Positions 17,098-26,473 of a stretch of 64,000 nucleotides of DNA are shown one piece after another. The translations under genes were made by a program, and so were the position numbers. Within the stretch, counting starts at the first letter, position 1. Each line of letters starts with the position of its first letter. Source of the stretch: Umbribacter vaginalis (lineage in GTDB: Bacteria > Actinomycetota > Coriobacteriia > Coriobacteriales > Eggerthellaceae); contig KQ959705.1 of the NCBI GenBank assembly GCA_001552935.1, forward strand, positions 26,098 to 90,097, in the 5' to 3' direction. A model generated the notes under the pieces. That model did no database searches, was not told the origin of the DNA, and saw only the letters and a program-made list of their open reading frames with translations.

Positions 17098-17592
17098 ATG
17101 TCACAACGCGAACGCGACTCGCTTACATTGCTGGGAAACAAGCAGGTAGAATATCCAACTACCTATGATCCGTCGCTTCTGGAAACCTTTCAAAATCAGC
17201 ACCCCACACGCGATTACATGGTTACGTTTCGCTGCCCCGAATTCACAACCCTGTGCCCTATTACGCATCAGCCCGACTTCGGCACCCTGTTTATCAATTA
17301 CATCCCCGATCAGCGCATGGTTGAAAGTAAGTCGCTGAAGCTATATCTATTTTCGTTTCGCAACCACGGCGATTTTCATGAAGATGTTACCAATATCATT
17401 ATGAACGACCTTATTGCGCTCATGCAGCCACGCTATATTGAAGTGCGCGGACTGTTTTACCCGCGTGGTGGAATTTCCATTTACCCGTTTGCTAATTGGG
17501 CAAATCCGCAGTTTTCATACGAGAGTATGGCACAACAACGCTTATTTTCGCAGTTAAGCGATATTGAAACACCTGCCTCATCTCATGTGTAA
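17098..17592 (+). CDS. queF: NADPH-dependent 7-cyano-7-deazaguanine reductase (short QueF type)
   Basis: A 164-residue single-domain (YkvM-type) QueF that reduces preQ0 to preQ1 in queuosine synthesis. The catalytic Cys is in [13 protein letters not shown] with the catalytic Asp a few residues on; the QueF motif [16 protein letters not shown] follows, and the C-terminal [11 protein letters not shown] is typical. AAAGGAGA precedes the ATG. No queC, queD, queE or tgt is in the window, so with the upstream transporter this may be a preQ0 salvage arrangement. Confidence 0.95.
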   Translation: MSQRERDSLTLLGNKQVEYPTTYDPSLLETFQNQHPTRDYMVTFRCPEFTTLCPITHQPDFGTLFINYIPDQRMVESKSLKLYLFSFRNHGDFHEDVTNIIMNDLIALMQPRYIEVRGLFYPRGGISIYPFANWANPQFSYESMAQQRLFSQLSDIETPASSHV

Positions 17593-17923
17593 GAATAAAC
17601 TGCCAGCTGTTGCACTCGATGAGCTGCCACACGCCATTAGTTGCCATTTCCTGTTAACTGCAACCCTCCCTCAGTTGCAACGTTCCGTTAGCTGCAACCC
17701 TCCGTCAGTTGCCACCCTCATGTGCACGTTTACGAGCTATCCAGCTCATAACACGTATATCGCTGACCCTCAAACAAAACGTTACGAAACATTACAAAAC
17801 ATTAAATAGAGGCTCTTTCTCGTATATGTGTGCGCTCACGATGCTTTTATCAGTCATAGTAAACGGTGTCGAAACGCGGTACATGCAAGCGTATGCACCG
17901 CACGCACAGAGGAAGGAACTATC
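17593..17923 (+). other. Gap with degenerate GTTGCAACCCTC repeats, C-rich and G-poor
   Basis: About four imperfect copies of a unit resembling GTTGCAACCCTCCGTCA lie between 17628 and 17721. From 17641 to 17760 I count 41 C against 19 G, and there is no strong hairpin, so this may be a Rho-dependent termination region for queF. The right part is AT-richer and presumably holds the molbindin promoter, which I cannot pinpoint. Confidence 0.5.
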
Positions 17924-18349
17924 ATGAAATTATCTGCACGCAATCAATTTACGGGTGTTGTATCGCATGTAACAGAAGGTGCGGTAAATGGCATTGTAAG
18001 CATTAAGCTTGGCGAAGACACTATCAAAGCCAACATCACAAATGAAGCAATCAAAGAGCTTGGCTTGCACGAGGGTACAAAAGCTATGGCAGTTGTAAAA
18101 GCAACTAATGTTATGTTTGCCGCCGGATCAAGCAAAATCGAAGGTATTTCTGCACGCAATCAGTTTGTTGGTAAGATTGTTTCCCTTGAAGAGGGTGCGG
18201 TGAATGGTCACGTAAGCCTTGAAACAGCATCGGGATTGCGCATTTCTGGCTCTATTACGAACGAAGCTATTGAAGCGCTTGGTTTGGCAGAAGGCAACAG
18301 TGCTGTTGCACTGGTAAAGTCGACCGACGTAATTGTTGCGGTTGACTAA
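17924..18349 (+). CDS. Molbindin: tandem Mop/TOBE molybdate-binding protein
   Basis: A 141-residue protein made of two Mop/TOBE domains (about residues 3-66 and 73-137). Each begins ISARNQF or LSARNQF, has EGAVNG, then ITNEAI and a VAVVKAT/ALVKSTDV strand, the oxyanion-binding pattern of molbindins and the ModE/ModC C-terminus. Its likely job is cytoplasmic molybdate or tungstate storage, implying molybdoenzymes in this organism. GGAAGGAA lies before ATG 17924. No other molybdenum gene is near. Confidence 0.92.
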   Translation: MKLSARNQFTGVVSHVTEGAVNGIVSIKLGEDTIKANITNEAIKELGLHEGTKAMAVVKATNVMFAAGSSKIEGISARNQFVGKIVSLEEGAVNGHVSLETASGLRISGSITNEAIEALGLAEGNSAVALVKSTDVIVAVD

Positions 18350-18963
18350 GTGCGCGCATGCTTATCGCGCTTCGTGTGCCTGCACAGGAAAACGAAGCGA
18401 TAATGTACTGAACGATGCAAGCTTATACTGCTCTGCATAACATGCATATGCGTATGCTACGAATTGCAATTACATTGTGTGCGTATACGCAACGTATTTA
18501 GTCTGGGAAAATACAATATAAAAAGCATATGGCACACAAAATAAGCAACATATGACGAGTGAAGTAGGTTCACAAGCCCCTTGCAAAAGGGGCTTTTTTG
18601 CGGTGTAACACGTATCGTTATTACTAACACACAGCAAGCATACGGTATTATATGGTTGTGCTTGCTATATAAGCCCATGTAAACATTATAATTTTAATTT
18701 TTCGAGAAGCGATTTTGTTACGTGTCTATCGTTACATAACAAGCTAAGTTTTATCAAAGTATAAAAATACTATATTATATTCATAAATAAAGCACAATTA
18801 TCATAGATGTAATAAATTATAACGAATGAGCATTTAGATACGGTTTTTCTTACACGAATGCTACCGGCGCGTGCATGGTACGTGTATTTGTTATGTGTTT
18901 GTAACCGTATATTAGAAAACGTGTTTAACCGTGCAATTAGTAGGATAACAGTAAGGAGAAGTT
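18350..18963 (+). other. 614-bp gap: possible small transcript, then AT-rich leader of the surface-protein gene
   Basis: No supported reading frame. A TACAAT -10-like box at 18512-18517 lies about 60 bp before a strong terminator (18574-18600), which may define a short RNA or may just end the molbindin transcript. From 18670 to 18960 the sequence is very AT-rich with several TATATT-like boxes, consistent with a strong promoter and long untranslated leader for the CWB2 protein gene, but I cannot choose one promoter. Confidence 0.45.
18574..18600 (+). terminator. Rho-independent terminator
   Basis: A perfect 9-bp stem (AAGCCCCTT, 18574-18582, with AAGGGGCTT, 18587-18595), GCAA tetraloop and a run of six T. 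It is 225 bp past the molbindin stop. Confidence 0.85.
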
Positions 18964-21339
18964 ATGTTAAACGGAACTAAGGCAGTTTCATTAAGGTGGG
19001 CAATTCCTGCAGCCGTAGCATGCGCTGCAGTTTCAGCCGCTTTATTTGCTGCACAACCTGCTCAGGCAGATGAGTACGATAGCAGCGTACCAGTAGGTAA
19101 TTTTAGCCGTATCGCTGGCGCAACTGCGCTTGATACAAACGCTAAGATTGTATCGAAATACATTGAAGCCTACGGTGCAAACTACGATAGGCAAAATGTA
19201 ATTCTGGTAACCAAAGACTTGTATCATGACGCATTGAGCGCTTCTGCTCTTGCTGGTCAGCTTAATTGCCCCATTGTTTTAACAGGAAGCACTAAGCTGT
19301 CAGCTCAGTCTGCTGATGCTATTTCTGGTATCAATAACCTTAAAGTTTCCGATAAGGACATGTCTCTTAAGCAAATTAAAGAATGGAATAATACAAAGAG
19401 AAAAGAAAACAAAGACACCAACACAACGCTTACGGTATGGATTGTTGGTGGCGAAAAGGTAGTTTACAAGCAAGTTGAAAAAGATCTTGCTGAATTAACT
19501 CAGCACACTGGCGTGAAATATGAAATTAAGCGTATTGCCGGCGATTATGCTTCTGATACTTCTCTTAGAGTAGCAGAAACCATTGAATCGCTGAAAAAAG
19601 CTCAAAAGGCAGATAACAAAAAAGACTTCGCAGGTAATGCTGCAGTTGAATACAAAACATGCTATGTAGCAACCTCTGCCGATTACTTTGACGCTCTTTC
19701 AATTTTTTCAATGGCTGATGCAGAAAAAACACCTATCTTCCTTACTAATAGCATGAACAAGCTCGATCAAAAAGCGCTTGATCAAATTAAGAAAGACGGT
19801 TACAACACTGTAACAATTGTTGGTGGTCCAAACGCAGTTGATTCATCAGTTGACGCAGCTCTTAGAGGCGTTGGCGTAGGCAGTGTTACCCGCGTGTTTG
19901 GTGAAACTGGTTATGACACATCTCGTGAGTTTGCTCGTACGGTTGTTAATGGTAAAGTTGATGATGGTGGTAACAAAGTCGCGAGCAATATTACTCTTGC
20001 AACTGGCTGGGGTTATCAAGATGCTATGTCAGCAGCTCCTCTTGCTGCAAAAACTGGCAACCCCGTATTAATTGCTGATGACACGAACTACACAGCAGCT
20101 CTTGATGTTGTTAAAGCAATTAAGGACAAAGATAAGCGTATTGAAAGCGGTACCATCTTTGGTGGTAAATCGGTAGTATCTGAAACTGTTCGTCTTGCAT
20201 TTGAAGATGCAATTTCAGACCTTAAAGTAACGCTTACTGACGCTGATGGTAACGTAATGAATGCTGGCGAAGATGGCGACCCAGTTTCGCACATGTGGTT
20301 CCGTAATACAGAGCTTACGCATACAACTACCGCTCAGGAAACTGTATACTTTAATCAAAAAGAAGGCGCATGGTATCTGGTACGTGCCACTGATTACACT
20401 ACATTAAAAGATGTTATGGAAAAGGCACTTAAAGACGTACAAAAAGACACCCTTGCAGATTACGTCGTTAACCTTGGCAGCGGTAAGGATGCTGTATCCT
20501 TCAATGGTTATCTTTTGGACAATGCTCAGCAGTTCAAAGGTGTAGCAGGTGACGGCCATTCTGCTGATCCTGGTCACGATGAGCAGCTTGCTCTTAAAGC
20601 TAAGTATAAGGAACTTGATACTCGCTTAAAGGCATTCCAGAAGCTGTTAACGGCTGACGTTACGCCGCAACTTTACGCTCAACTTGACGCATTTAATAGC
20701 GATACCTACTTTGGTTATCTTGGCGATGTCAAGGGTGCTGTGCTTAAGCAGTTATTTGTTGACATTAAGAATATTAACGAGAATCCAGCATTAACAACTG
20801 ACGATAAAACTGGAAAGCTGACAGCGAAGTATAAAAAAGTTCAGGATACTCTTAAAGATGGTGGTACAGAGGCTGCGACCAACACTATTCTTAAGGCACA
20901 GAACTATCAAGATCAATTAGACGCTGTTGATTATTCACTGCATGGTGCAAATGATGGTACACCTGAAAAGACACGTTGGGAGAAGCATACGTTCAAACTT
21001 GCAGCTTCTACGGCTTTTGCTCCTTGCTTAGCGTATCAGTACTATACGGTAAAGATTGACGGTGCGAGCGCAACTGTTAAACCTACGACCGAGCAAGTAA
21101 CTGCTGCACATGATGCGCTTGACAAAGCCATTGCTGCTGCTACCGATCCAATGAAGTTTGCTACGTATCTTGATGCGAAATTTGTTGGTGCTGATACTCA
21201 GTTCTACAAGGCAACAGACAAAGCTCGTTTGCTGCAAGGTGTAACAACAGAAGACTTCTTCAAGCCTGAGGCACTTGTTTCACACCTGCCAGCTGGTGTA
21301 TCAAGCATTACGTTTGGCGTTTACAAGCCTCAAAAGTAG
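18964..21339 (+). CDS. Secreted cell-surface protein with three CWB2 repeats and an unknown C-terminal region
   Basis: A 791-residue exported protein. Residues 1-36 form a Sec signal peptide ending AQPAQA. Three CWB2 (PF04122-like) repeats span about residues 45-420, each with an RIAG/RVFG start, a TSRE/DTS segment, DALS/DAMSA and a final IVGG/IFGG motif; such trios anchor proteins to wall polymers. Residues about 420-791 are Lys/Asp/Ala-rich, probably helical, and unlike any family I know. Ribosome site AAGGAG at optimal spacing, a long leader, and lower GC with abundant AAA, GAT and GCT codons suggest a highly expressed S-layer-type or surface protein. Codon bias could also reflect transfer. 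Confidence 0.9.
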   Translation: MLNGTKAVSLRWAIPAAVACAAVSAALFAAQPAQADEYDSSVPVGNFSRIAGATALDTNAKIVSKYIEAYGANYDRQNVILVTKDLYHDALSASALAGQLNCPIVLTGSTKLSAQSADAISGINNLKVSDKDMSLKQIKEWNNTKRKENKDTNTTLTVWIVGGEKVVYKQVEKDLAELTQHTGVKYEIKRIAGDYASDTSLRVAETIESLKKAQKADNKKDFAGNAAVEYKTCYVATSADYFDALSIFSMADAEKTPIFLTNSMNKLDQKALDQIKKDGYNTVTIVGGPNAVDSSVDAALRGVGVGSVTRVFGETGYDTSREFARTVVNGKVDDGGNKVASNITLATGWGYQDAMSAAPLAAKTGNPVLIADDTNYTAALDVVKAIKDKDKRIESGTIFGGKSVVSETVRLAFEDAISDLKVTLTDADGNVMNAGEDGDPVSHMWFRNTELTHTTTAQETVYFNQKEGAWYLVRATDYTTLKDVMEKALKDVQKDTLADYVVNLGSGKDAVSFNGYLLDNAQQFKGVAGDGHSADPGHDEQLALKAKYKELDTRLKAFQKLLTADVTPQLYAQLDAFNSDTYFGYLGDVKGAVLKQLFVDIKNINENPALTTDDKTGKLTAKYKKVQDTLKDGGTEAATNTILKAQNYQDQLDAVDYSLHGANDGTPEKTRWEKHTFKLAASTAFAPCLAYQYYTVKIDGASATVKPTTEQVTAAHDALDKAIAAATDPMKFATYLDAKFVGADTQFYKATDKARLLQGVTTEDFFKPEALVSHLPAGVSSITFGVYKPQK

Positions 21340-21374
21340 TCGTTACTTTATCCTTACTCATTCCTAGTAGGTCA

Positions 21375-21405
21375 GAAAGGTAGTCTTCTTGAGGGGCTGC
21401 CTTTC
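21375..21405 (+). terminator. Probable terminator after the CWB2 protein gene
   Basis: GAAAGGTAG (21375-21383) pairs with CTGCCTTTC (21397-21405) with one G-U pair and a 13-nt loop, 36 bp past the stop. The following T run is short and interrupted (CTCGTTT). Confidence 0.5.
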
Positions 21406-21501
21406 CTCGTTTATAGCGCTTTCCCAATACAATAGTTTTTACGTATCGTGCGGTATTCATGCGGGTATTTCATTTTTGCTGTATGCCGGCATCTTTCATA
21501 C

Positions 21502-21507
21502 TATAAT
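21502..21507 (+). promoter_or_regulatory. -10 box (TATAAT) upstream of ychF
   Basis: A perfect TATAAT lies 37 bp before the start codon. The nearest -35-like hexamer (TTGCTG, 21476-21481) is 20 bp away, too far for an ideal promoter. Confidence 0.35.
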
Positions 21508-21544
21508 AAACACCATACAAATGTATTCGTTTCAAGGAGCAAGT

Positions 21545-22609
21545 ATGTCGCTTTCTATTGGTATTGTTGGACTTCCCAATGTAGGCAAATCTACCTTATT
21601 TAATGCGCTTACCAACAACAAAGCGCTTGCTGCAAATTATCCCTTTGCAACCATCGAGCCTAATGTGGGTATTGTGCCTATTCCCGATGCACGTTTGCAC
21701 ACGCTTGCTGCTATCGATAACGCTCAACGTACCATCCCTGCTACGGTTGAGTTTGTCGATATTGCAGGGTTGGTGGCAGGCGCATCGCAAGGAGAGGGGC
21801 TTGGCAATCAATTTCTTGCTAACATACGTGAAACCGATGCCATCTGTGAAGTAGTACGTTATTTTTCCGACCCTGATGTTGTACATGTTGCAGGTAAAGT
21901 GAACCCCTCAAGCGACGTGGATACTATCCACACTGAACTTCAACTTGCCGATTTGGCTACTGTTGAAAAAGCGCTTCCGCGCCTTGAAAAAGAAGCAAAA
22001 CGCGAAAAAGCGAAAGCCGAAACGCTTGCTACTGCTAAGCTGGTGTACAAAGCGCTTTCTGATGGTATTTCTGCGCGCGATGCGAATTTAACGCTCGAAC
22101 AGCAAGCACATATTGCCGATCTGCATTTACTTACCATGAAACCCATTTTGTATGTAGCAAATGTTGATGAAGATCAGCTTACGTCGACACTTGCACCGAT
22201 ACACGGATCACAACCGGTTTTGGTAAGTGCTAAAATTGAACAAGATTTAGCAGGCCTTGACGCCAGTGAGGCACAGTTGTTCCTTGAAGAGCTTGGCTTG
22301 CAAGAAAGCGGCCTTGCTCGTCTTGCGCGCAGTGCATATGCGTTGTTAGGCTTGCAGTCGTATTTTACGTCAGGTGAAAAAGAAACACGCGCATGGACTA
22401 TTCCTATTGGAGCAAAAGCGCCCCAGGCAGCAGGCGTTATTCACTCCGATTTCGAGCGTGGATTTATTAAAGCTGAAACAGCTTCCTATGACGATTATGT
22501 TGCGTATCAGGGAGAAGCGGGCTGTCGTGCTGCAGGGCGTCTTCGTCAAGAAGGCAAAGATTATGTGGTATGTGATGGCGACGTGATGCATTTTAAATTT
22601 AATGTATAA
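21545..22609 (+). CDS. ychF: Ribosome-binding ATPase YchF (EngD)
   Basis: A 354-residue member of the Obg-related YchF family, which binds ribosomes and prefers ATP over GTP. G1 is GLPNVGKST, followed by FATIEPNVG, the DIAGLV G3 motif with GASQGEGLGNQFLANIRE, and a C-terminal TGS domain ending DVMHFKFNV. ATG 21545 has AAGGAGCAAGT before it and matches the universal MSLSIGIVGLPNVGK-type start; the open frame upstream of it overlaps the terminator region. Confidence 0.96.
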   Translation: MSLSIGIVGLPNVGKSTLFNALTNNKALAANYPFATIEPNVGIVPIPDARLHTLAAIDNAQRTIPATVEFVDIAGLVAGASQGEGLGNQFLANIRETDAICEVVRYFSDPDVVHVAGKVNPSSDVDTIHTELQLADLATVEKALPRLEKEAKREKAKAETLATAKLVYKALSDGISARDANLTLEQQAHIADLHLLTMKPILYVANVDEDQLTSTLAPIHGSQPVLVSAKIEQDLAGLDASEAQLFLEELGLQESGLARLARSAYALLGLQSYFTSGEKETRAWTIPIGAKAPQAAGVIHSDFERGFIKAETASYDDYVAYQGEAGCRAAGRLRQEGKDYVVCDGDVMHFKFNV

Positions 22610-22610
22610 G

Positions 22611-22631
22611 CGCCTTATGGCGCATAAGGAG
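22611..22631 (+). other. Hairpin just after the ychF stop
   Basis: CCTTATG (22613-22619) and CATAAGG (22623-22629) form a 7-bp perfect stem with a GCG loop, 2-3 bp past the stop codon. No T run follows, so it may be an RNA-stabilising hairpin. Downstream, AATGTGAGYAGCT occurs twice (about 22639 and 22659). Confidence 0.5.
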
Positions 22632-22783
22632 CGTTCTAGAATGTGAGCAGCTCTTTGGAATGTGAGTAGCTTTTTGATGTAGTTAGTGTACAGGATTGTA
22701 AGGAACATTCTGCTGCTTGCATATTTGCTGCTTATACATCCGCTGTTTATACAGGTGTTGTTTAAAGAGAAAGAAAGTAACGT

Positions 22784-23116
22784 ATGACTTCAACGAACCA
22801 ACCACCGTGTGAATATGTTTCGCAAGCTGATGTACGAGCTATTGCATCGTACGCGCGGCTGCGCTTGTCTGATGATGAAATTGAGCCTATGACACGCGAT
22901 TTAAACAACATCATCGAAAGTTTAAAACCTATTACCGAGTATAACCTTGATGGCGTTCAGCCAACATTTCATCCTATTGGCGGTATGGAAAATGTTATGC
23001 GCCCCGATATTCCCGAATCAGAGTTTTCTCAGGAAACTGCCTTGGAAAATGCTCCCTCAAAGCAAGGAGAATTTTTCTTAATTCCATCAATTTTAGGCGA
23101 AAGTGGTACTAACTAA
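22784..23116 (+). CDS. gatC: Aspartyl/glutamyl-tRNA amidotransferase subunit C
   Basis: A 110-residue subunit that stabilises the GatA-GatB complex. The pattern VRAIASYARLRLSDDEIEPM and the LDGVQPTFHP segment are typical of GatC. The stop codon overlaps the ATG of gatA by one base. The presence of gatCAB indicates that Asn-tRNA and/or Gln-tRNA is made by transamidation. Confidence 0.94.
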   Translation: MTSTNQPPCEYVSQADVRAIASYARLRLSDDEIEPMTRDLNNIIESLKPITEYNLDGVQPTFHPIGGMENVMRPDIPESEFSQETALENAPSKQGEFFLIPSILGESGTN

Positions 23117-24750
23117 TGGAAAAAACGCCCTGTATTGCAACACTGTCTATTGCTCAGTTGCACGATCATTTAAAGCGTAAAGATTTTTCTGCAAAACGCA
23201 TCGTAGACGCGTATTACGCGCGCATTCGCGATTTTGAGCCCGAAATACATGCTTATACGCAACTTACGAGCACACAAGCCTATGAAGCTGCAAAGCGTGT
23301 TGATGACGCTATTGCTAACGGCACTTTTGATGAACTGGGTTTGTTGGCGGGTGTTCCCATTGCTTTTAAAGACAATATGAACATGCAAGGAACAAATACT
23401 ACTTGTTCATCGCATATGTTAGAGCATTACGTGTCGCCTTTTGATGCAACGTGTGTTGCGAACGCACTGCATGCGGGAGCGCTGCCGTTAGGCAAGTTGA
23501 ATATGGATGAGTTTGCGTTTGGTTCCTCTACGGAAACGTCCGCGTTTGGAGCAACGCACAATCCGTGGGATACAAGCCGTGTACCAGGTGGTTCTTCGGG
23601 CGGATCGGCCGCTGCGATAAGTGCAGGCTTAGCAAGTGTTACCTTGGGTTCAGACACGGGTGGTTCTATTCGACAACCAGCAAGTTTTTGCGGCTGTATT
23701 GGCGTAAAGCCATCGTATGGTATTGTTTCGCGCTATGGAGTAGTTGCGTTTGGCTCATCGCTCGATCAGGTTGGGCCTTTTGCGCGCTCAGTGCGCGATG
23801 CTGCTATAACACTTGATGCCATTAAAGGCTACGATAAGCACGATGTTACTTCGCAGCATTTGAATGTGAACTATGCAAGCGTACTTCAAGGCGATGCGCG
23901 CAGTGTGCTGCGTGGTATGCGCATTGGCGTTGTTCCTGAATTTATGGACGCACAAGGTTTGCATGCAGACGTGAAAGAGCGTGTTCACGATGCGATTTGT
24001 GCACTTGAGCGCATGGGAGCGCATATTGTAGAAGTATCGCTGCCCGATGCGCGCGCTGCTATGAGCGCCTATTATGTGTTAGGTCCTTGCGAAGCGTTCT
24101 CGAATTTGGCGCGTTTCGATTCGGTGCGCTATGGTCATGCTCACGTTGATGCCACTAATTTGGAAGATCGCTACGAGCTTTCGCGCTCTGAAGGTTTTGG
24201 AGCGGAAGCGAAACGTCGCATTATGCTGGGCAGCTATTTGCTTTCTGCTGGTGTATACGAAAAGTATTATTATCCTGCACAGCAAGTACGCACCCTTATC
24301 ACGCGTGATTATGTGGAGGCATTTAAGCAGGTAGACACTATTGTGTGTCCTGTGGCTCCTCGTGTTGCCTTTAAGTTTGGCGAGATAAGCGACCCAACCG
24401 CTATGTATCTGTCGGATATGTTTACTATCTCGGTAAATATTGCAGGAAATGGTGCCATGAGTTTCCCTATGCCTCCTAAATCGCCTGATAGTTTACCTAT
24501 TGGTGTACAAATTATGTGTCCGCAGTTCAAAGATGAAAATATGTTTAAAGTTGCGTATGCTCTTGAGCAGGAATATGGAAGTGCACCGCTTGCACCTGCG
24601 TTTAGACACGAAGAGAGCAGGGCGCATAGCAGCAACGCAGCGTCCGCACTCACATCAACTACTGCGTCCGCGCCCGCATGCAATACTGCGTCCGCTCCCA
24701 TATCCGCATCGGAACTTGCGCCATCAACCAATGAAACGGCAGGTGAATAG
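23116..24750 (+). CDS. gatA: Aspartyl/glutamyl-tRNA amidotransferase subunit A, with repeat-derived tail
   Basis: A 544-residue amidase-signature enzyme that releases ammonia from glutamine or asparagine for transamidation. The Lys-Ser-Ser triad is visible: Lys in AFKDNMN, the first Ser in GSSGGSAAA and the nucleophile in GSDTGGSIRQP. The catalytic domain ends near residue 495. The final 45 residues are Ala/Ser/Thr/Pro-rich and encoded by DNA in which ACTGCGTCCGC recurs (24661-24710), an in-frame repeat tail absent from typical GatA. Confidence 0.95.
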   Translation: MEKTPCIATLSIAQLHDHLKRKDFSAKRIVDAYYARIRDFEPEIHAYTQLTSTQAYEAAKRVDDAIANGTFDELGLLAGVPIAFKDNMNMQGTNTTCSSHMLEHYVSPFDATCVANALHAGALPLGKLNMDEFAFGSSTETSAFGATHNPWDTSRVPGGSSGGSAAAISAGLASVTLGSDTGGSIRQPASFCGCIGVKPSYGIVSRYGVVAFGSSLDQVGPFARSVRDAAITLDAIKGYDKHDVTSQHLNVNYASVLQGDARSVLRGMRIGVVPEFMDAQGLHADVKERVHDAICALERMGAHIVEVSLPDARAAMSAYYVLGPCEAFSNLARFDSVRYGHAHVDATNLEDRYELSRSEGFGAEAKRRIMLGSYLLSAGVYEKYYYPAQQVRTLITRDYVEAFKQVDTIVCPVAPRVAFKFGEISDPTAMYLSDMFTISVNIAGNGAMSFPMPPKSPDSLPIGVQIMCPQFKDENMFKVAYALEQEYGSAPLAPAFRHEESRAHSSNAASALTSTTASAPACNTASAPISASELAPSTNETAGE

Positions 24751-24751
24751 C

Positions 24752-26338
24752 ATGAAAACGCTTGAAGAAATTCTTGAAACATGGGAGCCTGTTATCGGTC
24801 TTGAAATTCATGCCGAACTTACCACGTTAACAACCAAAATGTTTTGTGGTTGCAAGCTTGAATACGGTGCAGCACCAAATACCCATACCTGCCCCATTTG
24901 CCTTGGTTTACCTGGGGCGCTACCCGTTCCTAATAAAGCGGCAATTCAGTCGATTGTGCGTGCAGGGCTTGCTACGAATTGCGATATCGAGAAGCGTTCA
25001 ATGTTTTATCGCAAAAATTATATGTATCCCGATATGGCGAAAAACTTTCAAACAACACAAGGTCCTATTGCGTTTTGCATGCGTGGACATTTGACGCTTG
25101 ATGTTGATGGCGCAGCGGTAAACGAGCGCTATCGTGCGAATTCATTGCAGGTAGGTCAGCAGTTTGAGAACATCGTTAAAACTGAACAAGGCTACAGCGC
25201 GCACGTTGGTATTACGCGTATTCATATGGAAGAAGACGCAGGTAAAATGATACATATCGGCGGTGATGAGGGGCGTATTGCAGGCGCTACCCACTCGCTT
25301 GTTGATTACAATCGTGCTGGCACACCGCTTATCGAGCTTGTTACCGAGCCCGATTTGCGCACGCCCGAAGAAGCACGTTTGTTCATGCAGAAATTGCGTC
25401 AAATTTATATGGCTATCGGCATTTCTAATTGTTCTATGGAGCAAGGCTCAATGCGTTGTGATGGTAATATTAGCCTGCGTAAACGAGGAACAACTACCTT
25501 AGGTACTAAAACCGAGCTTAAAAATTTGAACAGCTTTAAGTCGCTGCATGATGGATTGCTGTATGAAATTTGTCGCCAAGCGGAAGTGCTGGAAGAGGGC
25601 GGTACCATTTATCAGGAAACGCGCCATTGGGATCCGTCCTTGAAGTGCACCATTGTGATGCGCACTAAAGAATCGGCTGATGATTATCGCTTATTTCCCG
25701 AGCCCGATTTAGCCCCTTTTAACTTGTCAGATGAGTTTATCGAGGATATTCGTGCAAGCTTGCCCGAGCTGCCCGATGAAAAAATACAGCGTTACCAGAA
25801 CGATTACCATTTATCTGCCTATGATGCGCGCCATATTGGCGATGTTGAACAAGCATCCGAGTTTTTTGAAAGTGCGCTTGCGTGTGCAGGCGATGCTGCC
25901 ATAAAGCTTGCAAAACCGCTTGCTAATTTGGTGTTAAACGATCTGTTCGCTCAATTGTCATCGGTCGATATTGATGAGGCTGAATCGGATAAATCGTACT
26001 GTGTGCTTACTCCTTGTGATGCGGTGCGTTTAGTAAGCTTGGTTGATGCATCAGAACTTTCAAGTAGGCAAGCAAAAGAAGTGCTATCAGCTGTTTTAGC
26101 AGGTGAGGGAAGCGTTGACGATGTTGTTTCAAAACGCGGTTTAAAGCAGGTATCCGATACCAGCGTTCTTGAGGGCATTGTTGATGGTGTATTAGCACAA
26201 TTTCCCGACAAGGTACAAGAATTTAAAGCTGGTAAAACAGGCTTGATGGGCTTGTTTGTAGGACAGTGCATGAAAGCTACGAAAGGGCAAGGCAATCCAA
26301 AACTGCTTAATGAGATTATTGCGCAAAAATTGCAATAG
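24752..26338 (+). CDS. gatB: Aspartyl/glutamyl-tRNA amidotransferase subunit B
   Basis: A 528-residue subunit that binds the misacylated tRNA and phosphorylates its side chain. The N-terminus WEPVIGLEIHAEL and the zinc-site cysteines (FCGC, then CPICLGLPGALP) are typical, as is the C-terminal helical/YqeY-like region ending GQGNPKLLNEIIAQKL. ATG 24752 lies 1 bp after the gatA stop; an open frame reaching back to 24500 overlaps gatA and is not used. The three genes form one operon. Confidence 0.96.
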   Translation: MKTLEEILETWEPVIGLEIHAELTTLTTKMFCGCKLEYGAAPNTHTCPICLGLPGALPVPNKAAIQSIVRAGLATNCDIEKRSMFYRKNYMYPDMAKNFQTTQGPIAFCMRGHLTLDVDGAAVNERYRANSLQVGQQFENIVKTEQGYSAHVGITRIHMEEDAGKMIHIGGDEGRIAGATHSLVDYNRAGTPLIELVTEPDLRTPEEARLFMQKLRQIYMAIGISNCSMEQGSMRCDGNISLRKRGTTTLGTKTELKNLNSFKSLHDGLLYEICRQAEVLEEGGTIYQETRHWDPSLKCTIVMRTKESADDYRLFPEPDLAPFNLSDEFIEDIRASLPELPDEKIQRYQNDYHLSAYDARHIGDVEQASEFFESALACAGDAAIKLAKPLANLVLNDLFAQLSSVDIDEAESDKSYCVLTPCDAVRLVSLVDASELSSRQAKEVLSAVLAGEGSVDDVVSKRGLKQVSDTSVLEGIVDGVLAQFPDKVQEFKAGKTGLMGLFVGQCMKATKGQGNPKLLNEIIAQKLQ

Positions 26339-26473
26339 CGACATGTACATGCGAGTTGCAACGACGCGCTCGCGGATGCAAGCTGCAAGGTCGCACTCAC
26401 GGATCTGAATTGCAACATTATGCACATGCGCGTAGCAACAACATACGCAAGAAAGCGAGGTACATCAGGGATT

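Noticed and set aside
18457..18678. 73-codon minus-strand open frame in the molbindin-CWB2 gap
   Set aside because: It runs through the terminator hairpin and has no start signal.
24500..24751. N-terminal extension of GatB
   Set aside because: It is out-of-frame overlap with the 3' end of gatA; the Arg/His-rich translation reflects the gatA repeat tail.
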